Shown here: positions 1 to 18,900 of the stretch, piece by piece
Layout: the number at the start of each line of letters is the position of its first letter
Numbering within the stretch: position 1 is the stretch's first letter
Assembly (NCBI RefSeq): GCF_020740795.1
Contig: NC_067294.1
Location: 124,001-188,000, forward strand
Origin: Apus apus
Lineage: Eukaryota > Chordata > Aves > Apodiformes > Apodidae
DNA length: 64,000 bases
Direction: 5' to 3'
Translations under genes and position numbers: made by a program
Notes under the pieces: model-generated
Seen by the model: only the letters and a program-made list of their open reading frames with translations
The model's database searches: none
Told to the model about the DNA's origin: nothing

Positions 1-3000
1 GCTTATATTAGTATGAATAAAACTTGTAGATGCAATTAACACTACATATAATGAGGATGGGTTAACTCTATAGTGAGATTCCTTGAACACACATTTTGAA
101 CAGTAAGCCTATTTAAGCAGCAATTTTCCTAAGTCAAAACAATCACAGTTCACTGTGTCTGAACTAGGGAATTTGAAATCTTTGATTCTGCTGCAAAACA
201 CCACAAAGAAGGAGGAAGATGGACCCTCCAAAGTCAATTCAATACTTACAAGTCAGTGAGCTCCACAGAGCATCTACTACCAGATGAGCAAAAACTTACT
301 TTACAGCTCCTCACCAATTAAAATTGAGTGGTCATGCTGTGTGTGATTCTACAGCTAAGCATAATTTCAGTAAACTCCCACCTGGCAGCCTGCTGGTGGA
401 AGGATTAGCAATTTTGATCCCTTCCACAGCCCTGGTAACACCACTGCCGAGACCAGTCCTACCAATTCCTCCCACAGCCACCATCTGCCCTGCCCCTTAC
501 TACTTGCTGAGCTCTGCACAGGCACACCAGAGACAGCACAAGACTGGGAAGGCTCATTAGCTTGAGTATCCACCCCACTCCTCCTCTACAATTTGATCAA
601 CTCTTCAGATCTGCCAAGATCCTTCCGAGAATTTTGCAAGTCACACCAAGTTTCCTCTGCTGCAGTTACACTACCAAAGAAGCCAAGACTCTTTTTTTTT
701 TTTTTTTTAATAAATAATGTAAACTTATGCTTCCATAAGCTACAAATGCAGAGCTAGTCCCTTCCCTTCAAATCACTCCTGGTCCTTGCGTTTCAGTAGT
801 ATAAATGGTTTCAGAATCCCTGATAACCCTATTGAGCCCTGAGTAACCAGTAGAGTCACAGAAGACATTGCTCACCTTAAGAATGCAAGTTTTTCAGCAT
901 GGATGTGTATTTCACACATGGGAGGACAGAAACACTATCAGAGAAAATCATGGTGGCATAACAAGCACTCATAGTACTTTGTACTTAGGCCACCAAAGTA
1001 TCACAGAGGAAGTGGAAAAAACACACCCCCACTGCTTCTGCAGTCAGCTTTCTTACAAGAACTGTATTTTACTTCCAAAGTGATTAAAATTTTATTTAAA
1101 AGAGCTTTTGGTATCCTGCTTAAACAGCTCTTTTACAACAAGAAGTGTTAAAGATGCACCTCCTGGCTTTACCAGCACCCACACATCCCAGTATTCTGAC
1201 TTCAAGAGCAGCAAGAGAAGACACTACTGAGGAAGCCAGACAAAGCCCAGACCACTTTCCGTGCTCCATCTCCCTCACATCCTCTTTCGATATGCAAACA
1301 TGTGCCTTGCTGAAGGGAAGAGTGATCCAGGAATATGGATCCTGCATGATCCACCTCTGTAGGACAGAAAGAAATGAAGACCAATACAGCGGCATATAAA
1401 GCAAAAAGCAAATCCTTGGCTCATACAATGCCATCTTATTGTGAACCTTCCACTGCTTCCCTGGGCTCCCAGTATAAACTCTGTCTGAAAAACTGCTCTT
1501 TCCGTATCTGCTGCAGTTTGAATCCCCACTCAGTCCCCACCAGAGAGAACTGAAATTCTGCAGCAGACACATAGGCACAGCTGGCAAGAACCTCCCTATC
1601 CCAAACAGGCAGGACACGAACACTTTACCACATTATTCTTTATTGTCCACAGGACTTCCAAGTAGCATCTGAAAACTGCTTGAGAGCACAAAAATCTAAA
1701 TCCAGTCTTTCAGGGCTTCAGTGTCCCTTGCCTACTACATGCAGTCTCCAGACAGGAAGATTCTTTTTTTTCCTCTACTGTGACCTAGTTAGAAAAACTA
1801 GTTGAAATTCCCTGATACTTACGGTTAACTTAAACAGTTTTGATACTTGCAAAGTAAATGAAGCTTAATGCATAACTCAGTTAATTTCTAAATTTCAAGT
1901 TTATTCAATGAAATCCCTTATGAATAAGGTATTTTTGATAACTACATGTTTTCATTAGGCCATATAATTGACATGTTTAAAAGTGAAAATGCCTTCAGAA
2001 CACATTCTATGTGCAGACGACTCTAGGAAGCAGATAAAAACTCAGACATAAAAAACTTCTGTGGGACATAACTTACTATCCACAAAGGGAGGAAAACAAA
2101 ACATCACAATCCTTTCTATAAGAGGCATATGCGATTATTCCAAGACAGTCCTACTCTACACACCCTGTACCCAGGGCCTTCTAACTTCCACAGTATCTGT
2201 ATAGTGTCTATGCAATTAAACAGTCATTTCACACACTTATTTTCCACGTAAGCAAAAGCAGCATGGTCCTGCATAAGACAGGTTGAGCTGCTTTGCCATG
2301 AACATGTAACATGTCCTTTTACAATACCAGGACAAGACTGAGCAGAACAGTTTTTCCTCAGGATTTCTTCTGAAGACGGCACAACTAGGATTGACCCTTA
2401 TATATTTGTGGACTAACCATAATTAGATGATCCCACATTTTATAAAATACTTAAGAGCTACTTCTATAAACACACTTATACAGGAGAAAAAAGCAAAACC
2501 TTTTCAGAGGCTTTACCCCATCAGAAAAGTTAATAGTTTTCTAAAATCCCTACGTTAAAAAAAAAAAAATAAAGCTATTATGGCTGCTTTCTGAAATGCT
2601 TAAGTTGTCTACTTCTTGCCTATTCCTGAGTTTTCTGCTTTGGAAAGGTGTAGATCTTTGACTGCAATTTTGTATTTCTGAAAGCCCAGTGTCAGACTCC
2701 AGGCTGGTAGGTGAAACTATCCATACAGGAAAGCTTACAAGAAAGCACATTTAAGTAATCCAAAGAGTGGAACAGATTCTTTCCTAGCCTTTTTCAGACC
2801 TAGGCCACATTCTAACTTTACTTTAGATGAGTATTTCCTAAACTGTGGTTGACTGCTTGGTGCCAACTTGTCACTTCTGCTAGCAAAATGAGTTTAAAAG
2901 AGACAGCTTACTTTTTTTGATAGCACACTGTTATTGTTGTCAAAGCAGCGTTCATTATACATGGAGGGTTCCAAGACAACAGTAAATACTCTTCGTTACA

Positions 3001-4606
3001 GAACTGAAAAATCTTTTGAGTATTTTACACACATTTAAGAGTTCTTGTACAGATCTGGAGAATACACTGTTTAGAAAGAGCTGCATCCCTGAAACTGCAC
3101 TAAATGGAAGACTATTGATAAAAGGAACTGGGGTGAGAACTGCAGTGCTGAACAAAAAAAAAACCACCCAAAAAATCCTATTCCTCTTCTATCAAGCAGA
3201 GAAGTTGATTTTTACTTTGCTAGGGTAGTCTAACAGGTATCATATACTTGGACAGCAATTAATTACCTTTTATTGGATAGAGATCCACAAAAAAATCCCA
3301 AACAAACCAAAACAACCAAAAAAAGGCAAGACTCCACCAGTCCCTCCACCAAAACAGTAACAACATCAGGCACCCCAAGAATTAATTCCATCACACTCAT
3401 ATTTGGGATGGATGATTCCATAATGCAAGAGCAGCGATGACGCACACGCAGTCTGCTACATGAGCAGCTCTCCAGACCAGGTCTTAGCCCAAACACATTT
3501 CCATGTTTCAGCTAGCGTCTCAAACACTTGTCCCATCTTCCTTTCAAAGATCCCTTTTCTGCATTGTCCTCCCTCCTCCTCAAAAAAATAAGGGAGCAGC
3601 TAGAGTGCATCACCACAGGTCTCAATCACAGACACAGGGTGGGTGCCAGGCCCTCTACTTCCTCCTGACAGCCCTAGCTGCAGTTCTCAAACAAGGCCAA
3701 GGAAAGCAGCATCACTGTAGAAGGTCAAGAAAACTTCCCCAAGTTGGAACTCCACAAAGAAGGTCAAAGAATTTACTGCATCAACGAATTTTAAAATGCT
3801 AATCATAAAGAGAACTAACAGAAGTCTTCACAGAACCTCATTTCCCCTAACATGGGGCATTTTAACAGCCACAGTGCTCAGAGGCGTGCCAGCAGCTCTC
3901 CAAAGCAGGCCATCACTTAAAGCAAATACTTGCAGAACTGACCCATGGAAAGAGCAACAGCACAGGTATCTTGTAAGAGCTCTTTTAAAAATCTTCAACC
4001 AAGCAAGCATCTCACTGAGCTATACCAGAAACGAACCAAACAAATGCCAGGGAGTGTTTAAACACATCACACGAAGCACAGAACCCTACAGCTGAAAACA
4101 AAATCTAGGAATAAAATCGATAATCCCCGCTTCAAAATGATGCCTTCAAACACGGGGCATCGCTCCGGCCGACCAGGGCTGCGTAACATCTTCCCGGCAA
4201 AACCCCCACCGAAGCCAACACGCAGCGGTTACCCGCAGACCACCGGCATCAGGAGCAGCAGCCCAGGTGCGTTACTCCAACCCCGCCCCGAAAGGCCGCA
4301 CGCCCGGCAGCCGGCGGGGCCGGGCCCGCAGCGCCCCGGCAGGCCCCGCGGGAGCGCCGGGCAGGGCGCGGGGCCGGCGCTGCCACCGCCGCCGGGGAAG
4401 GGGGCGCCCCGCGGCCCCGCACCGCCCCGCACCGCCCCGCACCGCGGCCCCGCACCGCCCCGCACCGCGGCCCCGCACCGCCCCGCGGCCCCGCACCGCC
4501 CCGCGCAGGGAGGCTGCGGCCCACGCGGGTGGCCCGACCCGTGGCGTCCCCGCCCGCCGCTCCCCGTCGCCCCAACCTCCCACCACCGCCGCCGCCGGGG
4601 CCTCAC
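1..4606 (-). other. KDM3B: KDM3B intron 1 (5' part, continues off window)
   Basis: This stretch follows the exon 1 donor on the minus strand and shows no further exon that I recognise. It is mostly unique AT-rich DNA with a T17 run near 692-708 and other short homopolymers. Its right end (about 4140-4606) is part of the CpG island and holds a GC-rich tandem repeat. No CR1 copy was recognised. Confidence 0.7.
4407..4506. repeat. GC-rich tandem repeat in KDM3B intron 1
   Basis: An imperfect tandem array of the 10-mer CCCCGCACCG (plus strand), with GCACCG present about seven times and units interrupted by CGCGGC. It lies 100-200 bases downstream of KDM3B exon 1. On the KDM3B sense strand it reads as repeated GGGGCGGTGC, so transcription would yield a G-rich strand that could form G-quadruplexes or R-loops. 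Confidence 0.8.
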
Positions 4607-4777
4607 CGCCAGGTCCTGGGGCACGGCTCCGCTCATGGCCCGCACCGTGCCGCTCCGCCAGGCCCGGGAGGGCAGCGCAGGCCCCGGCTCCGGCCCCACC
4701 GCCTCGCCTTCGCCCGGCCCCGCCGCCAGCAGCAGCAGGAGCCGCTTCCCCACGGGGGAGGCCGCCGCGTCCGCCAT
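4607..4777 (-). CDS. KDM3B: KDM3B first coding exon (histone H3K9 demethylase), partial gene
   Basis: KDM3B is a nuclear JmjC-domain, Fe(II)/2-oxoglutarate-dependent demethylase that removes methyl groups from histone H3 lysine 9. Only its first coding exon is in the window. The ATG is at 4777-4775 on the minus strand, and the exon gives 57 residues beginning [16 protein letters not shown] and ending [12 protein letters not shown]. These match the start and end of human KDM3B exon 1 as I remember it. The exon ends in phase 0 at a GCG codon followed by donor GTGAGG (4606-4601). The middle is shorter than in human: the alanine-rich linker of the human protein is replaced by a Gly/Glu/Pro stretch. 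The catalytic domain lies beyond the left edge. The gene is co-oriented with the CtBP gene upstream of it, whose stop codon is about 4.9 kb from this start. Identity is very likely; the break is the window edge, not damage. Confidence 0.93.
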
Positions 4778-5399
4778 CCCCGACGGGCAGGAGCCTCCGC
4801 CGCCACCGGCCCGAGCCCACCGGTCGCCGCCGACGCCCCGAAACAGCGAGCAGGGGCTCCCCGCGCTGGGCCTCCGAGCGCCGCCCGCCGCGATCCCGGC
4901 ATGCACCTCGCTGCACGCCCCCCTTCCTCTGACCCACAATGCCCCGCGCCGCCCCGCCCCGCCCCGCGCGCCCGGGCCCGCAACCCCGGGGCTGGCCGGG
5001 CCCGGGAGCCGCCCGCGCCTGCGGCCCGGCCCGAGGGGGCAGGCGGGCAGTGCCCCGGCGGAGGGGCCGGTTCAGGCCCGCGGGAGCAGCCGCGGCGATG
5101 GCCCTTCCCGCCGTGCGGCCTCGCGGGACCGCCGCGGTCAAAACCTGAAGTTGCCGCAGGAATCGAGGAGGTTTTGCCTAAATGCCGAGGTAAACGCAGA
5201 CAAAAACCAGAACAGTAACAGCTTGAGCTGCGGGCCCCGCGGCGCAGGGGCTTCAGAGGCCGGCGGCCCCGCCGTGCCCGAGCCCCGCCGTGCCCGAGCC
5301 CCGCCGTGCGGCTGCTGGGCCTTCCAGCGGGGCAGCTGGGGAGCGCGCTTGTTGAGCGGCCGCCCAGGTACAAGCTCATGGTAACAGAGCGCAGCGGTC

Positions 5400-8300
5400 A
5401 CCATCAGCCAGATAGTGCAGGGCCCTGACCCTGCTCCTTTTCAAATACTTGAACCTCAAAATACTTCAGAATCCTGCACCGTTAAAGAAATTACATGGAA
5501 CCCGAGGTGTCTGCTTGTGCAGTTAAGACACGGTAGCACTGATAGGAACTGGAGCAGGTGTTCTCTTCCACACCACAAGGATTTTCTTACGGATTTTCCT
5601 ATGGATTTTCTTACTTTTCTTGTGCATGTGCTGTTTCCTCACTCTGGGAGTCACATGTAACACTAAATTAGCAGCAACAAAGGCAAGTTACTTCCTTTCA
5701 CTTTTTTTTTGCCAGGTTCTTTTAAATAGATGACAGCATTTAATCTTTTTTTACTTGCTGGTTAGAGGGATGCCATCTGCTCTCCTGGGCAATGGGTAAG
5801 GCAATGCCCAATACCAGGTGCCTGTCCTCAGAACTGCTTTTCATCCCATTATCTGTACTCTTCATAGTGTCATATTAGTACTGATGTGGCACAGAGATAA
5901 AATTATGAACAGATGATTACATCAAGAAAAGGTTCAAAATACTGTCTTTTTTGGAAGCAGGGTCTGCCTTTGGTATTACGAAAACTACATAGAACTTAAG
6001 AACCAACATCAGTGGCATCAAAACTCTACTCTCTTCTGCTGTACAGAATTTGTACCACAATTTCAACTTGTGAGAAGTCATGTAAGCAAACACCAGTCTA
6101 CATCCAAAGCTATCCCTTAACCACTGAAGGTGGCTTCTCCAGTCTGCCACCTTCACAGCCTTGAGATGGTCACTGCTCCAGGAGACAGAGTGGCTGACCC
6201 AGGGAGTCACTGTGTGGAAGATCCAGCTTCACTAATTAGAGGACTGATGCAGACCTTACCTGTACAGGTTTTCAACCTTCCCCTTCAATATGTTATCTAA
6301 GGCCACCCCTTCCATAGACAGCAGCCACATTCTTTGGAGAATTTTATTAAAATATATCCAAGAAGTAATCAAACATTTCCTAACGAGTCAGAAGAGAACT
6401 GACGTGAGAAAAACATCTGTACAGAGGACAGTGCTGTAAGTTTTTGTTTACATGCTTTATTTCAATGTTTCACAGTTTAGTCATTGTCTACAAAAATATA
6501 TTTCTGAAACTCTTGAGTCCTCTATAAAAAAGCTGGTCAGCAGCAGTGACCCTGACAAACAGAATGTACCTTGGGACAGTGTGAGCACCTCCTGTAAGCA
6601 GATTAGTGCAGCCAGGGCATTCCTGCCTTACCCTGGGAGACTTCTGTTCTTTGGGATTAAAGCTCTGCACTAGTTCTGAAGGAAGGCATTTGAAAAGAAA
6701 AGAAAAAAAATAGAAAAATCCTCCCACTTTCGTATACTGCACTAAGCTTGGGGGAGGGACCTGCAAATCAATTTATCTCACAGGAGAGAGTACTAACAAT
6801 GAACTTGGCACTCAGGGATGGAGAAGACCACAACATATGTTAGTAATGGTACATTTTTCTATCTGTTCAGAACAGCCTTCATCTGGTGGCAACAGGTTCA
6901 GTTTCTAAGCAGAGGTACAAATGGCACACAAGCAGAGTAATCCTACAGCACAGAGTCCTCCTTTGAGGTCATGATCAGGGTTCTGTTCATTTTTACCTCA
7001 ATGTTTTCTGCTGTGGCTTCAATCAGGAAGAAAATTACCTTAATATCCAATCACCAGCCTACACAGTGTTTGATAGAACAGAGCCACTATCAGTGCTGTC
7101 AGCCTCAACTGCTCAGTGCCCATATTGGAAATACCTCTTATGACATCAGTTCTTTAACTCCTATGCTCACTAGTCACCAGTGTATCTAGGCACCAAAAAT
7201 GAGAAAGGAGAAACTCAAGTGTCCCCCAAATGAGATACTTCCACTCTTCCTCTGCTCAATTATTTAACTGGTCTATAGAGATATTTGCAGTTAAGAAGAA
7301 AAAAAAAATAATTGCTGCCTTAAAAAAAAAAAATCTACCTTGCACTGTGCTCTAGAAGAGACAAGGTCAGCATACTCTGATTCTCTGTATTCACAAAGGT
7401 CAGAGATAGAAGCCCCTTACCACAAACTAATCTCAGACCTGAGCCTCTAAGCAGGGCAGGAATTTTCAGCAGCAGATAAGGAAAGAGTAGCTATTGACAG
7501 ACTGCTTCCCTCCTGTGGCAACAGACAGAAGATGAGCTCTCAGTTCCTGAAAAACTTCCCCATCTGTCTGTCAGAAGAACAGCTTTCTGAGCTAGTAGCT
7601 TGTAAATTTAGATTTCCTAGACATAAGAAAACTCAGGAAAGTGCTGCTGGTCATTTTAGGTACAGCTGCAATCAAAGTGCTTCTGAGCTCTTAGCTTTTG
7701 TTCAGAAAAGTTCTTCTGTAACTTGTGCCCACCACCAGTCCCAGTCTGACCTGCTAAACCTGAGCAGCCAAGGAGGTATATGGGTTCCAAGTATAATCAG
7801 CATCATCCATGAAAACACAGAAGCCAAGAACCTTCACGGAGACAAATGCCTTATCAAAAAAAGACACTCAGCACTAGAGAACTAATATCATCTCACTAAT
7901 GCTAGAGTTAAAATGTAAAATTTGTGAAAAAACACCTGAAGTTTACTTCTTGCCTGTTTTCCTTGCTTTTAATTGCTGGGGAGAGTAGGGGTGTAGAGGA
8001 GAAAGCAATAAATCACTTCACTCTATCAGTAGCACACCATTATATGAAGGCAGTATTGGAGAAGATTTAAACCAGGAAAAAAATCTGCAAACTTACTGAC
8101 TCTAAGAGCCTTCCTCAGCTTCACAAACTGTAAACAGCCTAAACAGAGGATTTTGTCCACAGTTCAAGGTGTATTTCCAGTCCGTTCCCAGCTGTTCAGC
8201 TTCCAGTCATGGACATACAACAGAGGGAAGAATAAAGGGAGGCAGAGAAACCCACACACAGGATACATCCCCCATATAGCACCTACTTTTTACACCTACA

Positions 8301-9658
8301 CATGAAGAAATCAATCAGGAATTGTTACATCTTGAGTATGGAAAGTAACAAGATGAAATTAAAGGAAGATTTGGAATCAAAGAAAATCTTCTGTGGAACC
8401 TGTTTTGCCAAGCTCCATATCCCTCAAAAAAGTGATTCATGTTCTATCATTTGGGAAATGGGAAAAGACTGGAGAGCAACAATCCTGCCTTGGCTTCAGG
8501 TGACAATCCAGGAATGTTCTTTCTCCTTTAGTATCACAAAGCTTATTCATGTAAAAAAACACTCTCTTCCCTGCCCACTACTGGAGTTGCAGTCAGTGTA
8601 TGCCAGCAGAGCTAAGTACAGTAATGTGGGCAGCTGCTAAAAGCTGCCTTCTCCATCAGCAGAGAGACAAGTGTCCCTAGCACTGGTATGTTGCTTCTAG
8701 GTGATGCTGTTATGCCAACAACAACAATTAATCTGTAGTCCAAAGCTTAAATTCTAACATGATCAATACCTTGTGGATAAACACCACCATTAGACCGTGA
8801 GGTACGTGTGTGAGGAATCAGCAACTGCAAGTTACAGCTGCTTATCTGCCAGTGCAGTTTTTCCCACTTCTGCATTCTCTTGCCTTCTCACAAGTTACAC
8901 AGACTTCAGGGTGAACTATTCTCAAGCTCACAAACACAGTGGCCACCAGAACACATTTGATGACACTTTAATCCCTTCCAAATTATTTACAAGGCTGGCT
9001 TTGAGACTTGACACTTTTAGCTTCAGGCCTAGTACTGCATAGACAAAACTTGTATGAACAAGAACTAGCAACGCCTGCACTATGTCTGTTCTCACAGGAA
9101 ACCTGAATTAAAACAAGTGAAATAACACATAGAGCTGAGCCTAGGCTGTGTTCTACCAAGGGCAAAATAATGACAATAGTCACAACTTTCTCCAATTCAC
9201 TAATAATTTTCTAATATTCTCCATGGCTACACTTAGAGAGGTTCAGCCAAATTAAATTCAAGCTACAAGTCACAACTGAAAAGTGTGCACTGAAGTCTGG
9301 TGTTAGAACACTGAGGGTCATCCCTGATCAGGCAGCTCCACTTCTGTTTTCAAGTGCACAAGGACAATTCCCTGTCACAGACCACTGAGGCAGATATATG
9401 GGAAAAATCATTGGTTAAACCAACTATTTCCAAGGGGAGGCAAGGTCACTGCTGCCCTGCCCCAGAGAAGGAGAAAGATTCATTGAGAGATTAAAACTAA
9501 AGGGTTACAAAATAAAGGCAAGAGCTAAAGTTTGCCAGTAATGAAATGCATTCTCCTGTCCTGTACGAACAGGAAACAGTCTCTGTAGGGTGTTAAAGGT
9601 CCTAGGAGGAGCTATCCTTCTCCTTTTTTCTGCTGCCAGAGGGGAGAGAAAGATGCTG
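5400..9658. other. Interval between KDM3B promoter and the CtBP gene, including CtBP 3' UTR
   Basis: No coding exon is recognised here on either strand. The right part must be the 3' UTR of the CtBP gene, which reads leftwards from 9659. Candidate AATAAA signals on the minus strand appear as TTTATT at about 6343-6348 and 6456-6461, which would give a 3' UTR of roughly 3.2 kb; this is a guess. In human the gene next to the KDM3B 5' end is FAM53C, but I see no FAM53C-like frame here. Confidence 0.55.
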
Positions 9659-15626
<5,968 letters not shown>

Positions 15627-17059
15627 GGGCCGCGCCGTGCCGCCGCTCGGCGCTGCGGAGGGACACGCCGCCGCTCGCCGCCGGCTCCCGGGAGGAAGCG
15701 GAAGGGCCGGGCCGCGGCCCCGCTGGGCCCCGCCGCCTCACGGGCGCTACGGCCTGCAGCGCCGCCCGCTTCCGCTTCCGGCCCGCGCGCGCCACCGCCC
15801 CATAAGCCTCTGCGGCGCGAGGAGCGAGGCCCGGCGGGGCGGGCCGGGCTCTCCGGTGCCCCGGGGGGGCCTCGGGCGCCGCGCCGGGCGGGCCCTGCGG
15901 GAGCGGCGTGTGCGTGCGGGCCGGGAACCGCCGCCACGGCCTGCCGGGGAGCCGCGGGCCTCCCGAAGGGCGCCGGGCAGCGAGGCAGCGGCGGGAGGGG
16001 CTGCCGTCCGGCTGGCCCAGGCCTGCGGTACAACGCAGCCTCCGGTAGCCCTCCCGGGAGCTTCCGAGCGGCGGGCGCTGGGCAGGGAGAGAACTCCCGC
16101 CCCCGGGTGCCGGAGAAACGCCGCGGTGCCCCTCAGCCCCCAGGAGCCCTGCAGGCAACCGGAGCACGGACAGAAGTGGGGGAAGCTGCGCGGTCTGCTG
16201 GGTGTGCCTTCCGGCGGCGGCAGCGCGGCCGGACCCGCCGGTCGCTTCCGCCTCCTGCCGCCCCGCCGGCTGGCTGGAGCGCCGCTCTCCTGCCGTGCGC
16301 CCCCTGGCGGCCTGGCGGGCTCGCTGCTGCTGCTGCCCCGCAGCCCCGCCCCGCAGCCCCGCAGCCCCGCCCGGCCCCGCAGCACCTCTCGCCTCCGGGG
16401 AAGGGCCGAGGCCGGCGGCGGGCGTGCGGAAGCCCAGCGGCGAGCCCTGCCTGCTCACCTGCGGGCCAAACGGGCTCCGTGCTCCGGAGCACACCGCATG
16501 CGGCACCGCGAGTCTCCCTGTACGTCTGCGCCGACTGACCTTCACCTCTATAAAAACCCCGGTCAAAACCTCCCTGAGCCCAGTGAGGAATCCTGGACTG
16601 TCAACGGGATCTTGCTGATGGCCCCTAAGGCACAGACTTTGGTGGATGCTTAAAAAGTACAGGCGGGATGGGAGGGAAAGAGGGTTTTTTTCTGAGACAA
16701 AGAAACTGGAAATCCTAGAATCCCTGTTGCCAGGGGCAGAACTAGTAGAGAGAGTCTGGTCCATCTGGACACAGCAGGTCTGTTGTGGTCCAAAGTCCTG
16801 CCATGTGGGAGTGGCTCGTACCTGGGTCTTTCCTGATAGTCTCTAAAGCACTAATGCTGCTGATAAGATGTAAAGTAAACAACCCCCGTGCTGCTGCCCT
16901 GCCATGTGCCCATCTCTTTGACACGCAAAGAGGGAAAAATGTACAGGAGCGATTAAAATAAAAACCTACTGCAAACAGCTGGAGCCTGCTGCCCCTGGTT
17001 CTGTTCTCCCCCGCTCTGAAAGGTGGGAGGAGAGACCACTGCCCTTTGCTGTCCTTACA

Positions 17060-17978
17060 CCTCTCCATTCATCTTCATAAGTGACCTGGATGTTGGGATC
17101 AAGAGCATCCTGATGAAGTCTGCGGACAACACCAAGATGAGTGGAGAGACTGACACTCCAGAAGGGAGAGCCACCCTCCAGGATGACCTAGACAGGCTGG
17201 AGGAGTGGGTGAGCAGGAACTTTAAGTTCAACAGGGAGAAGTGTGAGGTCTTGCTCCTGGGAACACATAACCCAGGAGCACAGTTCAGACTGGGATCCAG
17301 CTGGCTGGAGAGCAGCCCTGTGGAAAGGGACCTGGGGTCTTGGTGGAGAACAGGCTCACCATGTGTGCACAGTGAGCTGCAGGGCAAAGAAAGCCACCAG
17401 GATGCTGGGCTGCATCAACAAGGGCATCACCAGCAGAGATAAGTCATCATCTCACTCTACCTGTGCTGGTCAGGCCACACCTGGAGTATTGCTCTGGGCT
17501 CTGCTCTACAAAAAGGATGGGACAGGCTGGAGAGGGTGCAGAGGAGGGCCATGAGTATGATCAGAGGACTGGAGGACCTGCCATATGAGGAGAGGCTGAG
17601 AAAACTGGGTTTGTTCAGCCCTGAGAAGAGAAGACTCAGGGGAGACCTCAATACCACATTCCAGTACTTAAAGGGTGGCTGCCAAGGGGATGGAGCTTCC
17701 TTATTTACAAGGAGTCACACGGAAAAGACAAGGGGTCATGAGCCCAAGTTGCTCCTGGGGAGATTCTGATTGGATACAAGGTAAATTTTTCCCCATGAGG
17801 ACAGTCCAACATTGGAACAGTCTCCCAAGGGAAGTGGTAGATTCCCCCACAATGGACAGTTTTAAGTCTCAGCTTGACAGGGTGCTGAGCCACCTCATAT
17901 CAACTACAGTATTACCTAAAATGCTTGAACCAGAAGATCCTTGAGGTCCCTTCCAACCTGGCATTCTATGATTCTCTG
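17060..17978 (+). mobile_element. CR1 LINE, 5'-truncated, degraded
   Basis: The translated plus strand carries the C-terminal part of a CR1 reverse transcriptase in broken frames: a decayed FADDTKL box (KSADNTKM, near 17117), LQDDLDRLEEW, FNREKCEVLLLG, a YEERLRKLGLFSPEKRRLRGDL block (about 17584-17650) and HWNSLPREVVDSP. It ends with the family's 3' tail, GATCCTTGAGGTCCCTTCC then ATTCTATGATTCT at 17963-17976. Frameshifts and missing 5' sequence show it is dead. Just before the tail it has CCTCATATCAACTAC, a subfamily feature shared with copies at 55.8 and 60.4 kb. Confidence 0.9.
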
Positions 17979-18419
17979 AAAAAAATTAGACTTAAGGTAG
18001 TAGAGCAGTGCTTGTTCTAAGGAGCTCCTCCTTTCTTCTCTCAAATAAATACTTTGGCTTTCCTGTTACAAGTAATTTTTCTTCTGAGGTGCTCATCACT
18101 TGGATTGCTGGAGTCTGCCATCCAAGCAGAGGCACACCAGCCATTGCCACGTGCTCAGCAGTGCTACCACCAACATCAGCCGGTCAGCTGTGGCTTTTTC
18201 TACAAGCTTGGATACAGACTCCACTATGTCTCTGGATAACCTGCTCTAGCACTGCACCAACTTTTGACACAAAAGCTTTTCAGCCTGAACAACCCAAGCT
18301 ACACATTGTGGCCATCATCACTTCTTACATCCCCTGCCATTGCCAGAATGAGTTTGGATTTGTCGCCTTCGCAGCTCCCAGTCCAGTAGCTGTATGTTGA
18401 TAATAGATTGTCTCTGAAA

Positions 18420-18900
18420 CTCTTCTTTGCCAAGCAAACAAGCCCAGCTCTGTTAACCTCTTTGTAAGTCACATGCTGCCATCTTGGTAGTCCTCCACTG
18501 GATTCTTTCTAGTTCCTCCACATCCCTCTTGAACTTCAGGGGTAGGAACCTGCACACAGCAGTCTAGGTGTGGCCACACCAGAGACCAGTAGACAGCAAT
18601 AATTTCCTTCAGTCTCTGGCCATGATCTTCCTAATACATTGTGGAGCCTGGGTTGTCTTATTCAGGATCTGAGCTTACTCGTATCCACAGCAACCTCCAG
18701 GCCCTTCCAGTGGGGCTGTTCCTCAGCCAGTCAGTCCTCATCCAGACCAGATGCATGGGGCAACCGTGCCCTGTCACAGAACTGCACACTCCTTCCTGAG
18801 CTTTACAAGGTGTCTGCTGACCTGGTCCTCTCATTTCTCAGAGTTCCTCTGGACTGAAGTTCTGTTGTTCAGCTTGTCAGTTGCTCACCCAAAATTAAAT
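18420..18900 (-). mobile_element. CR1 LINE fragment, antisense, highly degraded
   Basis: Several blocks match the reverse complement of CR1: the 'CATCTTGGTRGTCCTCCRCTGGA' region near 18480-18505, the 'TCTAGGTGTGGCCACACCAG' block at about 18565-18585, and the 'CCTCCAGGCCCTTCCAGTGGGGCTG' block near 18690-18717. Order and orientation agree with a single minus-strand insertion lacking its 3' end. Boundaries are approximate. Confidence 0.65.

Larger units (their letters stand above)
4140..5390 (-). promoter_or_regulatory. KDM3B: CpG-island promoter of KDM3B
   Basis: A very GC- and CpG-rich block surrounds KDM3B exon 1. Upstream of the ATG (about 4930-5110 on the plus strand) there are many GC boxes (CCCCGCCCCG type) and no obvious TATA box, typical of a broadly expressed housekeeping promoter. 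The long open frames across the block on both strands are by-products of base composition. A short tandem repeat of a 16-base unit (CCCCGCCGTGCCCGAG, about 2.7 copies) lies at 5267-5310. Confidence 0.75.

Noticed and set aside
4137-5384. Long open frame of 415 codons on the plus strand
   Set aside because: It runs antisense through KDM3B exon 1 and its CpG island. Its translation is low-complexity Pro/Arg/Ala/Gly and matches no family; several frames on both strands are open here because GC-rich DNA lacks stop codons.
17068-17769. Reverse-transcriptase-like frames considered as a gene or a retrovirus
   Set aside because: They match CR1 LINE ORF2 in order and end with the CR1 3' tail; there are no LTRs, gag, protease or envelope segments, and frames are broken.
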